DNA from: Bacteroidota bacterium
GTDB lineage: Bacteria > Bacteroidota > Ignavibacteria > Ignavibacteriales > Ignavibacteriaceae
Assembly: GCA_024278655.1 (NCBI GenBank)
Contig: JAJRSV010000171.1
Coordinates: 1 to 9,004 of the forward strand
Reading direction: 5' to 3'
Length of the DNA stretch: 9,004 nt
Made by a program: the position numbers and the translations under genes. The notes under the pieces are model-generated. The model was not told the DNA's origin and ran no database searches. It was given only the letters and a program-made list of their open reading frames with translations. This document shows positions 1-6,412 of the stretch, in pieces; within the stretch, counting starts at the first letter, position 1, and the number at the start of each line of letters is the position of its first letter.

Positions 1-603
1 AAACAAGGTGCCTCGATTGCAAATGTTCCACAGGATTTAACGTTCGCAATTGAAGAATCGTTTTTTTACGTTGGTGACGATACAACCGTAAGGGAGTTTG
101 TTACGCTTCACAGGGGAACGAAAGAAACCGGTTTTTCGCGGGTCGGAAAAAATTGTTTGCTTATGGCTTATGCCCATGTTGCACACGATGTGGTAATGGG
201 CGATAACTGTATCATTGCAAATTCAGTTCAGATAGCAGGACACGTTACCATTGAAGATTATGTAATTATAGGCGGAGGAACACCGGTTCACCAGTTTTGT
301 AAAGTCGGGCAGCACTCGATGACGGGAGGCGCTTTCAGAATTGTAAAAGATGTTCCGCCTTACGTGGTTGCGGGCGGCGAGCCGCTTAAATTCAGCGGCT
401 TGAATGTAATCGGTTTGCGTCGCAGAGGTTTCTCGAATGATGAGATAATGACGTTAAAGGAAGTTTACCGTTTAATTTACGATTCCGGTTTAAACGTTTC
501 GCAGGCAATAGAAAAAATTAAAGTTGAGTTTGAAGGTCATGAACTTGTGAATAATGTTATCCGTTTTGTTGAGCAAAGTGAAAGAGGAATAATAGGAAGA
601 TGA
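1..603 (+). CDS. lpxA: UDP-N-acetylglucosamine acyltransferase LpxA, 5'-truncated by the window edge
   Basis: LpxA catalyses the first step of lipid A synthesis, moving a 3-hydroxyacyl chain from acyl-ACP to UDP-GlcNAc in the cytoplasm. The frame is open from base 1, and 200 residues are visible before the TGA at 601-603. By remembered alignment with the E. coli enzyme (262 residues), about 63 N-terminal residues are missing, so the full protein would have normal length. The left-handed beta-helix hexapeptide pattern is evident. Visible residues 56-63 (AYAHVAHD) carry the catalytic His (E. coli His125, visible residue 62), and 'VHQF' carries the His160 equivalent (visible residue 97). The LHRGT motif and the C-terminal helical part with GLRRRGFS are also present. 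The acyl-chain ruler position (E. coli Gly173) is Gly here (visible residue 110). A TTG at 157 could be read as a start but lies inside the conserved fold. The stop overlaps the next start (ATGA). Confidence 0.96.
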   Translation, partial: KQGASIANVPQDLTFAIEESFFYVGDDTTVREFVTLHRGTKETGFSRVGKNCLLMAYAHVAHDVVMGDNCIIANSVQIAGHVTIEDYVIIGGGTPVHQFCKVGQHSMTGGAFRIVKDVPPYVVAGGEPLKFSGLNVIGLRRRGFSNDEIMTLKEVYRLIYDSGLNVSQAIEKIKVEFEGHELVNNVIRFVEQSERGIIGR

Positions 604-1373
604 ATTGGAAATTTCTGAACACCGGTTTCAGTTCCGGAAAGTTCAATATGGAATTCGACCGTATGCTTGCCGCTAAAGTTAAGCCGGGTGAAGCTTACCT
701 TCGTCTTTACCGCTGGAAACCTTATTGCATTTCGTTGGGTGCAAACCAGTCCGAAGATTCATTACTGACAGAGAAAATTAAAAGCGACGGAATTGATGTT
801 GTTAAACGTCCCACCGGCGGAAGAGCAATTCTGCATTCCGAAGAATTAACCTACTCGTTCGTCTGCAATTCCGAAGGGAATATTTCAGCGAAAGATTTAT
901 ACAGGGAAATTAATCTTGCTCTTAAAAAAGGACTCGCCTTTTACAACAACAAGCTAAATGCGCTTCAGCTTGAACATAAACAACCGGACTTCCCGGAGTT
1001 CTACAAACAGGAAAAAGGTGTGGTTTGTTTTGCCGTTGCCGCAAAGGATGAAATAAACTACAACGATAAAAAACTTGTGGGAAGTGCACAGCGGAGAATC
1101 GGAAGTTCGCTGCTTCAGCATGGTTCAATTTTATGCGGTGATTATCATCAAAAAATTGTCGATTATTTAAACCTGCCACAGGAATCTTTATTGAAAATAA
1201 AAGATGAAGTAGAACGGACTACTATTTCACTCGGTGAAATTTTGAATGAGGAGATTGATTACAATAAGCTTGAGGACGCAATTAAGTATGGATTTGAAAA
1301 TCATTTTAATATTAATTTTGATGTTGAACCGTTGGAAGTTTCGTTAAACGGAACAGAAAGTATGAGAGTATAA
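600..1373 (+). CDS. lipM: LipM-like octanoyltransferase / lipoate-protein ligase A family protein
   Basis: This is a 257-residue member of the biotin/lipoate A/B ligase superfamily. The N-terminus (WKFLNTG, then FNMEFD at 15-20) fits the family start, supporting the ATG at 600, which overlaps the lpxA stop. Residues 33-50 hold the RLYRW...SLGANQ strand pair, and 70-86 the ligand-binding RPTGGRAILHSEELTYS motif. VVCF at 141-144 supplies Cys143, followed by Lys158 in KKLVGSAQRR and LQHGSIL at 172-178. In Bacillus LipM a Cys in this position is the acyl-thioester nucleophile for octanoyl transfer from ACP to GcvH or other lipoyl domains, whereas LplA ligases work through an adenylate and do not need it. 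I therefore favour octanoyltransferase over ligase, from remembered family sequences. An AGAGGA (583-588) about 11 bases upstream, or AGGA (594-597) very close to the ATG, may serve as ribosome site, helped by translational coupling to lpxA. Confidence 0.85.
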   Translation: MNWKFLNTGFSSGKFNMEFDRMLAAKVKPGEAYLRLYRWKPYCISLGANQSEDSLLTEKIKSDGIDVVKRPTGGRAILHSEELTYSFVCNSEGNISAKDLYREINLALKKGLAFYNNKLNALQLEHKQPDFPEFYKQEKGVVCFAVAAKDEINYNDKKLVGSAQRRIGSSLLQHGSILCGDYHQKIVDYLNLPQESLLKIKDEVERTTISLGEILNEEIDYNKLEDAIKYGFENHFNINFDVEPLEVSLNGTESMRV

Positions 1374-2188
1374 TGAGCATCGAAAAAGAAATAAAACGCG
1401 TAACAACCAAAGCACTGTATAAGTTAAAACAGAAGGGCGTTAAAATAACCGCACTAACCGCTTACGATTTTATCACGGCAAAACTTTTAGATGCAGCCGG
1501 AATCGATTTGCTGTTGGTAGGCGATTCGTTAAGCAACGTTTTCCAGGGCAACGAAACAACATTACCCGTTACAATGGACGAAATGATTTATCACACAAAA
1601 GCCGTTGCCAAAGGGGTAAGACGTGCGATGATTGTTGTTGACATGCCGTTTATGTCTTACCAGCTTAATGTTGATGAAGCTTTCAGAAACGCCGGACGTA
1701 TAATGAAAGAAACCCCTGCCGGCGCGGTTAAGCTTGAAGGCGGAAAACGTGTTGCGGAAACAATAAGAAAAATAACCGAGTACGGAATACCTGTAATGGG
1801 TCACATCGGTTTGATGCCGCAGAGCATTCATCAGTACGGAGGTTACCGCGAGCGCGGCAGAACCGATGAGGAAGCCGAAGAAATTTTAAACGATGCTAAA
1901 GTTGTTGAAGAAGCCGGTGCTTTTGCTCTTGTGCTCGAAAAGATTCCCGCTGAACTTGCAAAAAAAGTAACCGAGTCGGTTAAGATTCCTACTATCGGTA
2001 TTGGCGCAGGCGTTCATTGCGACGGACAGATATTAGTGACGCCCGATATGTTGGGATTGAACACTGACTTTCATCCGAGGTTCGTAAGATATTACGCAAC
2101 ATTAGCCGAAGAGATAAGTAAAGCGGTTAAATCGTATATCGATGACGTTCGCAAAAGCGAATTCCCTTCTGAAAAAGAAAGCTACTAA
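1373..2188 (+). CDS. panB: 3-methyl-2-oxobutanoate hydroxymethyltransferase (ketopantoate hydroxymethyltransferase)
   Basis: PanB adds a hydroxymethyl group from methylene-tetrahydrofolate to 2-oxoisovalerate, giving ketopantoate, the first committed step toward pantothenate, CoA and the phosphopantetheine arm of ACP. The 271-residue length is normal for this TIM-barrel enzyme. Family motifs are clear: ITALTAYD (25-32), the metal ligand Asp51 in LLVGDS, Asp90 in VVDMPF, KLEGG with Lys120 and Glu122, GHIGLMPQ with His144, the catalytic-base Glu189 in LVLEKIP, and the C-terminal IPTIGIGAG (205-213). All residues expected from the E. coli enzyme are present, so it should be active. The start ATG shares one base with the preceding TAA (TAATG). 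No strong Shine-Dalgarno is visible, which fits reinitiation by ribosomes that have just finished the upstream gene. It is cytoplasmic. Confidence 0.97.
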   Translation: MSIEKEIKRVTTKALYKLKQKGVKITALTAYDFITAKLLDAAGIDLLLVGDSLSNVFQGNETTLPVTMDEMIYHTKAVAKGVRRAMIVVDMPFMSYQLNVDEAFRNAGRIMKETPAGAVKLEGGKRVAETIRKITEYGIPVMGHIGLMPQSIHQYGGYRERGRTDEEAEEILNDAKVVEEAGAFALVLEKIPAELAKKVTESVKIPTIGIGAGVHCDGQILVTPDMLGLNTDFHPRFVRYYATLAEEISKAVKSYIDDVRKSEFPSEKESY

Positions 2189-2200
2189 ATTTATAGCAGC

Positions 2201-3295
2201 ATGAAATTAAAATTATTTTTACTCCTTTTCCTTTTTTTTATTCCCGGTTTATTCGGACAGGTGGAGTATGAAACCTTTTTGGAAGGTGCCACGGTTACGT
2301 CGGTTGCCGAAGAAGAAGGTTACCTTTGGGTTGCTACATACGGACAGGGAATTTACCGTTATTCATTCGAAGAGGATAAATGGATAAACTTTTCTACTAA
2401 AAGCGGCAATCTCGATACCGATCTCTTCTATGCAATTGAAGTGAATAAAGATTACGTTTGGGCTGGTGCAACCGAAGGGCTGTTCATCTACAATAAGAAA
2501 AGGCAGAAGTGGAGCAAGCGGAAGTTTGCACAGGGCGGACAGTTTGGCAACTGGATACGGACTCTTAAATACGATCCGCAGCAAAACGTTTTATGGATTG
2601 GGCGTTTCCGCAACGTTACACGGCTTGATGTTAGAAGAAGAAGATATGTAGATATAAACAGGCAGCAGGGTAAAGATCAAAAATCGAATAATATAAAAGC
2701 TATTGCGTTCGACGGTGACTCGCTTGTTTGGTTCGGAACCGAATCGGGTGTGCACGTTTACGATAAAAGAAAAAAGTATAACGATAAATCTGCCTGGAAA
2801 TATTTTACCAACAAGAAGCGCGGTTTTAAAGAAGAAGGTAAAACCGTTTCTATCTCTTCCATATTATTTGAAGGCAATCGTATATGGTTTGGCACCGATG
2901 AGTTTACTTCAACAAAAGATCCGAGCTTTAACATTGGAGGCATTTACATCTTCGACCGCCGGCTTGATTGGCAGAAGATATCGAAAATAAACGGACTTGC
3001 AGACAACGGTATTTACGCTTTGGCACGTACCGGTAATTACATTTGGGCGGGGGTTTATTCGTTCGATAAAGAGCGTAACACCGAACGCGGAAGAGGGCTT
3101 TATCTGATTAACAGGAACACTCTTAAAGTACGCGAAGTCGATCTTAACAGCTTGAAAGTTAAAACTTCTTCATTCCTTACTTTTTACTTCGACGGTATAA
3201 ATATGTGGATAGGTACCAGCGACGGACTTTTGAAAATAAAAGTCTTCAACCCGTTAGCAAAGCTTCCGAAGAATGACCGCCGGGTAAACGGTTAA
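2201..3295 (+). CDS. Secreted seven-bladed beta-propeller protein (two-component-regulator propeller type repeats)
   Basis: This 364-residue protein has a signal peptide (residues 1-19: short basic N-terminus, Leu/Phe-rich core, LFG) with predicted cleavage before Gln20. The rest is a run of seven blade motifs of the form (L/V/I/M)W-x-(G/A)-x...G(I/L/V)-x-(hydrophobic), at about 42-54, 86-98, 131-143, 176-188, 228-252, 281-304 and 335-347. The spacing is 44-54 residues, enough for one closed propeller. Such repeats (Reg_prop family) usually form the periplasmic sensor of hybrid two-component kinases, but no transmembrane helix, kinase or regulator domain follows here. There is also no type IX sorting domain, so a free periplasmic protein is the simplest reading. 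It starts 12 bases after panB and precedes a terminator, so it is probably the last gene of the lpxA-lipM-panB string. No clear Shine-Dalgarno is seen. Its function is unknown; ligand binding or a protein-protein platform would be guesses. Confidence 0.85.
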   Translation: MKLKLFLLLFLFFIPGLFGQVEYETFLEGATVTSVAEEEGYLWVATYGQGIYRYSFEEDKWINFSTKSGNLDTDLFYAIEVNKDYVWAGATEGLFIYNKKRQKWSKRKFAQGGQFGNWIRTLKYDPQQNVLWIGRFRNVTRLDVRRRRYVDINRQQGKDQKSNNIKAIAFDGDSLVWFGTESGVHVYDKRKKYNDKSAWKYFTNKKRGFKEEGKTVSISSILFEGNRIWFGTDEFTSTKDPSFNIGGIYIFDRRLDWQKISKINGLADNGIYALARTGNYIWAGVYSFDKERNTERGRGLYLINRNTLKVREVDLNSLKVKTSSFLTFYFDGINMWIGTSDGLLKIKVFNPLAKLPKNDRRVNG

Positions 3296-3335
3296 TATAC
3301 ATCTCAATCGACTAATTAAGTGAACCCAAATTTTC

Positions 3336-3359
3336 CGGGAAAATTTTCTCCCGTTTTTT
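3336..3359 (+). terminator. Rho-independent terminator after the propeller gene
   Basis: CGGGA (3336-3340) pairs with TCCCG (3349-3353). The inner bases continue the stem after one A-C mismatch, and six T residues follow at 3354-3359. It lies 40 bases past the stop of the propeller gene and should end transcription of the lpxA-lipM-panB-propeller string. The left arm also belongs to an overlapping A/T-rich palindrome (AAATTTTCC/GGAAAATTT, 3328-3346), which could compete with or strengthen the hairpin. Confidence 0.8.
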
Positions 3360-3373
3360 ATAATGAGCTCTCC

Positions 3374-3421
3374 TTTACTTATTACTTATTTTTTCTTAAT
3401 TTTTAATTACATCAGTAATAT
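3374..3421 (+). promoter_or_regulatory. Possible promoter region for the tandem paralog operon
   Basis: The 140-base gap after the terminator must hold the promoter of the two downstream genes if they are not read through. Two weak matches are visible. TTTA (3374-3377), 19 bases, then TAATTTTT (3397-3404) resembles the Bacteroidetes TTTG/TAnnTTTG pattern and would leave a leader of about 25 bases. TTCTTA (3393-3398), 17 bases, then TAATAT (3416-3421) resembles a sigma70 promoter but leaves a very short leader. In such AT-rich sequence both could be chance, and I prefer the first only because it leaves room for a ribosome site. Confidence 0.25.
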
Positions 3422-3424
3422 TAC
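3415..3424. promoter_or_regulatory. Perfect 10-base palindrome GTAATATTAC
   Basis: GTAATATTAC reads the same on both strands and ends 11 bases before the start codon at 3436, directly ahead of the GGGGTGG ribosome-site-like stretch. It could be an operator half, or simply AT-rich chance. No second copy was noticed upstream of the other genes. Confidence 0.2.
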
Positions 3425-3431
3425 GGGGTGG
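3425..3431 (+). promoter_or_regulatory. Ribosome binding site candidate for the first paralog
   Basis: GGGGTGG lies four bases ahead of the ATG at 3436. It stands out as G-rich in an otherwise AT-rich leader and can pair partly with the CACCTCC end of 16S rRNA. It supports the ATG at 3436, which also begins directly with a good signal peptide. Confidence 0.5.
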
Positions 3432-3435
3432 ATTT

Positions 3436-6393
3436 ATGATTAGGCAAATATTTTTGCGCTCACTTTTTTTTACACTAACCTTTGTTGTTACTGCATTCGG
3501 ACAGGTAGATGACTTTATCCATTTGCCGGTTAACTATCCGTCGTCTCAAATTGTCGAATCTTATCCCATCGTTATCAACGAATCGAAGTTTTTAATCGCT
3601 TATGTAAACGATTCGTATGATACCATATTTGCAACAATAAGTGAAGACAAGGGTACCAGTTGGAGTGAACCGAATATTGTTGCAATTACTTCACTCGTCA
3701 GTAATATCCAAAACTCTATTTACTTAACGGGACTAAAAACCGCAACGGGAAGAATTATTATTGCATGGAGTATACTCGAAGAAGCGATGTATATTACTTA
3801 TTCCGATAATGACGGACTAAGTTTTTCAGAACCCATAAGAATTTTAGGAGGCGGTCCTTCGCCGAGTTATAAAAACAACTCGGACTTTTTAAATCTAACA
3901 CAACTTGCCGACGGGAGAATTATTCTTTCTTTTAATGCAAAGTTGCGATCATACCAACCTTATTATAAAATCAGTACCGATGACGGTGCAACATGGAGTG
4001 AAGAAGCTATTGAATTTCCTAAGGTTCAGGCAAACACCCCAATGCAAAACTTAAAAATAGTTTCAACCGGTGGTAATAATTTATTGGCGACTGCGCAACT
4101 ATATCAATTCGGAACCATAAAACGTTATCATATCGTTACGAAAAAAAGTACCGATAACGGCTTAACCTGGTCAGATACTTCACTTGTGTTAACTACATAC
4201 GATGCGGGTATGCCCTTGCCCGAAACCGTTGTGCAAAGCGACGGAACAATCATTCTCTTTTATCAGAAGGCAGATGATTATTTCCCCGACTATTCAATGC
4301 AAAATACAAACATCTATTATGTAACTAGCACCAACGATGGCAATAGCTGGAGTGAAGAAAACCAATTTACCCGTTACGTTGGCGATGATAAAAACATTAA
4401 AGTTAATTCTTTATCCGGTATTACGCTGTACAGTTTTTCAACGCAAAGGTTCACGAATACGTACCAGGTTGGTTACGGTATCTGGGGAGAAAACGCCGAA
4501 CTTTCTACACCGCCTTTTTTATTAAGAGCCGGCATTCCATACGGAGGAGTTGATATGGAAAACAGGCATTTCATTATACAGGCAAGAGTAATTGATGACG
4601 GGCAGGTGCAATCGGTTCAGGTTGATTTCCCGGATGTATCAATTTCCGGAGAATTATTTGATGACGGTCAGCATAATGATGAAGCAGCTAACGACAGTAT
4701 TTACGGTAATACTTTTCCGTTAACTTCCGATGTTTTGACTAAAACCTCTGAGGTTGCAGTTAATAACGTAAAGATATCTTTTGATTACCGGGGGCGAATC
4801 GGACTATTTTCTGTATTTGATACTTTGAATACAAATTACACTGCATCCGATGTTGAAGGTTATAGAATTGATTACACTACAAGCACAGCTATAGGTGTAC
4901 GTGGAGCAGGTGGAAGTTTTGACAATATAACTTTTTTATTCTCCGCCGGCTTTATGCTATCCGGTTATAACGGGCAGCAGCTTTGGGCTAACGGAGTGGC
5001 TCCTTCTACATTAACAGAGGATTATTTACCGGGGAGGTGGGGAGATAGTCCGTACTCACCTTCAAATCGTATTTATACCGTTTACAGCAGCGACCCTCCT
5101 TTCGGATCCTCGTGGCTGAATTGGAAAGATGCAGTTGAAAACGGCGCTGACTTTTACGATGGAGATAATGACGGTATTTATAACCCTGTTGATAAAAACC
5201 GGAATGGAACCTGGGACCCGAATGAAGATATGCCTGCACTAATTGGCGATGTTACTTCGTGGTTTGTTTACAACGATGCTCTTCCGGATTCATTAAGACG
5301 ATGGAATATTGAGCCGCAGGGAATTGAAGTTCAGCAAATGTTTTTTGCTTCTTCCAATCCCGAATTGCAAAACATTGTGTTCATTAAATACTCAATTAAA
5401 AATACCGGTGCTGTTGCCGATGTTCTTGATTCGGTTTACTTTTCGTTTTGGGCTGACCCGGATATAGGTGATTATACAGACGATATTGCAGCAAGCGACA
5501 CACTGCTGAATTCCTGCTTTACTTACAATGATTCTACTGATTTTTACTACGGCGATACTCCACCTGCAGTTTTCAGAACTTTATTGCAGGGACCGGTTGT
5601 TAGCACAAGCAATCAGCAGGATACTGCGTTCATAAAATACGGAGAGCTTTTAGGTGAACAGGTTATTACTTCGGCTAAGAATCTTCCCTTAACTACTTAC
5701 GTTTATCATGTAGGCGGCGACCCCGATTTAAATGATCCGAGCAATGCACAGGAAGAGCGAAATTACCAATTAGGATTGATTCGAACCGGACAGATTGTTG
5801 ATCCGTGTACATTTATGTACGGTGAGGTTAGAGGTGGTGTAGATTGTTCCGAGGTAAATCCGTTTATCTGGTTCTCAGGCGATCCCGTTACACAAACCGG
5901 ATGGATCAATACTACACGGGTAGATTTGAGAGACCAGTTAACAACAGGAGCATTTAAACTCGAAAAAGATAAACCGGTAGAAATAATCGGTGCCTTTATT
6001 GTCGGCAGGGGAAATGACAATATAAATTCAATTATTGTTGGAAGGGATATTGTTCGAAGAGCTATTCGGGAATATAAGAACAACTTTGCTTCGATGACTT
6101 ACACACCGCCGCCGCCTCTTCCTGTTACCGATTATAAACTTTATCAGAATTATCCCAACCCGTTTAACCCGAAAACCACGATAAGGTTTGAGATTCCGCG
6201 TGACGGACTTGTAACTATAAAGGTTTATGATATTTTAGGACAGCAGGTTGCCGTGTTGTTAAATGAGTTTAAAACCGAAGGCAGATATGAAGTGGAGTTC
6301 GATACGGGCGGAAATATAGCAAGCGGTGTTTACATCTACAGAATGGATGTGAATGAGTTTTCGGAAAGTAAAAAGATGATAGTTTTAAAATAA
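3436..6393 (+). CDS. Large secreted protein: Asp-box propeller, Ig-like segment, unassigned core, type IX sorting domain
   Basis: 985 residues, complete. A signal peptide (1-22) precedes Gln23. Five Asp boxes (S-x-D-x-G-x-T/S-W/F) end near residues 76, 130, 187, 245 and 305, spaced 54-60 residues, as in a sialidase-like propeller. I see no FRIP/YRIP motif near the N-terminus, so sialidase activity is unsupported. Residues about 356-475 look like an Ig-type beta-domain with the acidic DDGQHND motif at 409-415. A core of about 480-890 follows. It carries SGY...LWANGVA, an acidic loop D575-G-D577-N-D579-G continuing to D586 and N-G-x-W-D at 590-594 (calcium-loop-like), a GIEVQQ stretch, TPPAVF, the pair Cys791/Cys804, and WFSGDP. 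Residues 899-985 are a type IX (Por) C-terminal sorting domain with YQNYPNPFNP at 903-912, a GQQV...LLNE middle and an IVLK end. The protein is probably exported across the outer membrane, then released or anchored. Its function is unknown. It is paralogous to the next gene, 19 bases downstream. Confidence 0.9.
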   Translation: MIRQIFLRSLFFTLTFVVTAFGQVDDFIHLPVNYPSSQIVESYPIVINESKFLIAYVNDSYDTIFATISEDKGTSWSEPNIVAITSLVSNIQNSIYLTGLKTATGRIIIAWSILEEAMYITYSDNDGLSFSEPIRILGGGPSPSYKNNSDFLNLTQLADGRIILSFNAKLRSYQPYYKISTDDGATWSEEAIEFPKVQANTPMQNLKIVSTGGNNLLATAQLYQFGTIKRYHIVTKKSTDNGLTWSDTSLVLTTYDAGMPLPETVVQSDGTIILFYQKADDYFPDYSMQNTNIYYVTSTNDGNSWSEENQFTRYVGDDKNIKVNSLSGITLYSFSTQRFTNTYQVGYGIWGENAELSTPPFLLRAGIPYGGVDMENRHFIIQARVIDDGQVQSVQVDFPDVSISGELFDDGQHNDEAANDSIYGNTFPLTSDVLTKTSEVAVNNVKISFDYRGRIGLFSVFDTLNTNYTASDVEGYRIDYTTSTAIGVRGAGGSFDNITFLFSAGFMLSGYNGQQLWANGVAPSTLTEDYLPGRWGDSPYSPSNRIYTVYSSDPPFGSSWLNWKDAVENGADFYDGDNDGIYNPVDKNRNGTWDPNEDMPALIGDVTSWFVYNDALPDSLRRWNIEPQGIEVQQMFFASSNPELQNIVFIKYSIKNTGAVADVLDSVYFSFWADPDIGDYTDDIAASDTLLNSCFTYNDSTDFYYGDTPPAVFRTLLQGPVVSTSNQQDTAFIKYGELLGEQVITSAKNLPLTTYVYHVGGDPDLNDPSNAQEERNYQLGLIRTGQIVDPCTFMYGEVRGGVDCSEVNPFIWFSGDPVTQTGWINTTRVDLRDQLTTGAFKLEKDKPVEIIGAFIVGRGNDNINSIIVGRDIVRRAIREYKNNFASMTYTPPPPLPVTDYKLYQNYPNPFNPKTTIRFEIPRDGLVTIKVYDILGQQVAVLLNEFKTEGRYEVEFDTGGNIASGVYIYRMDVNEFSESKKMIVLK
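5176..5235 (+). repeat. Best-conserved DNA stretch shared by the tandem paralogs, copy 1
   Basis: These 20 codons (IYNPVDKN...PNEDMP) match copy 2 at 8114-8173, offset 2938 bases. Nine codons differ, eight of them silently and one Arg to Lys, so 19 of 20 residues are the same. This is coding homology between duplicated genes rather than a mobile repeat. Confidence 0.8.
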
Positions 6394-6402
6394 TTTTCTG
6401 TC

Positions 6403-6407
6403 AGGAG
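6403..6407 (+). promoter_or_regulatory. Ribosome binding site deciding the start of the second paralog
   Basis: AGGAG lies five bases before the ATG at 6413, the best Shine-Dalgarno in the window. The gap to the previous stop is only 19 bases and shows no terminator, so the second paralog is most likely translated from the same transcript as the first. Confidence 0.75.
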
Positions 6408-6412
6408 TTAAA

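Noticed and set aside
157..603. TTG at 157 as the start of a short acyltransferase gene
   Set aside because: The same frame is open from base 1 and encodes conserved LpxA sequence (ASI..V.QDL, VGD, LHRGT) upstream of the TTG. This is an internal Leu codon of a gene cut by the window edge.
922..1179. Minus-strand open frames inside the lipM, panB, propeller and large-protein genes (for example 922-1179, 1562-1831, 2363-2584, 5763-6083, 6763-7083)
   Set aside because: All lie opposite strongly supported genes, their translations show no recognisable family pattern or signal peptide, and no ribosome sites were noticed.
2466..2990. Plus-strand alternative-frame open stretches (2466-2651 and 2703-2990) inside the propeller gene
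   Set aside because: They overlap the blade-repeat coding frame, which has clear periodic motifs, and their own translations show none.
3359..3364. Perfect TATAAT immediately after the terminator T run as a -10 box
   Set aside because: The matching -35 position falls inside the terminator hairpin and has no TTGACA-like sequence. The match is likely chance in AT-rich DNA.
3436..6393. Calling the two large proteins sialidases
   Set aside because: Asp boxes occur in many non-sialidase propellers, and the FRIP/YRIP motif expected ahead of the first box is not seen.
6394..6412. A separate promoter or terminator between the two large genes
   Set aside because: Only 19 bases separate them and they contain a ribosome site but no hairpin or promoter-like spacing.
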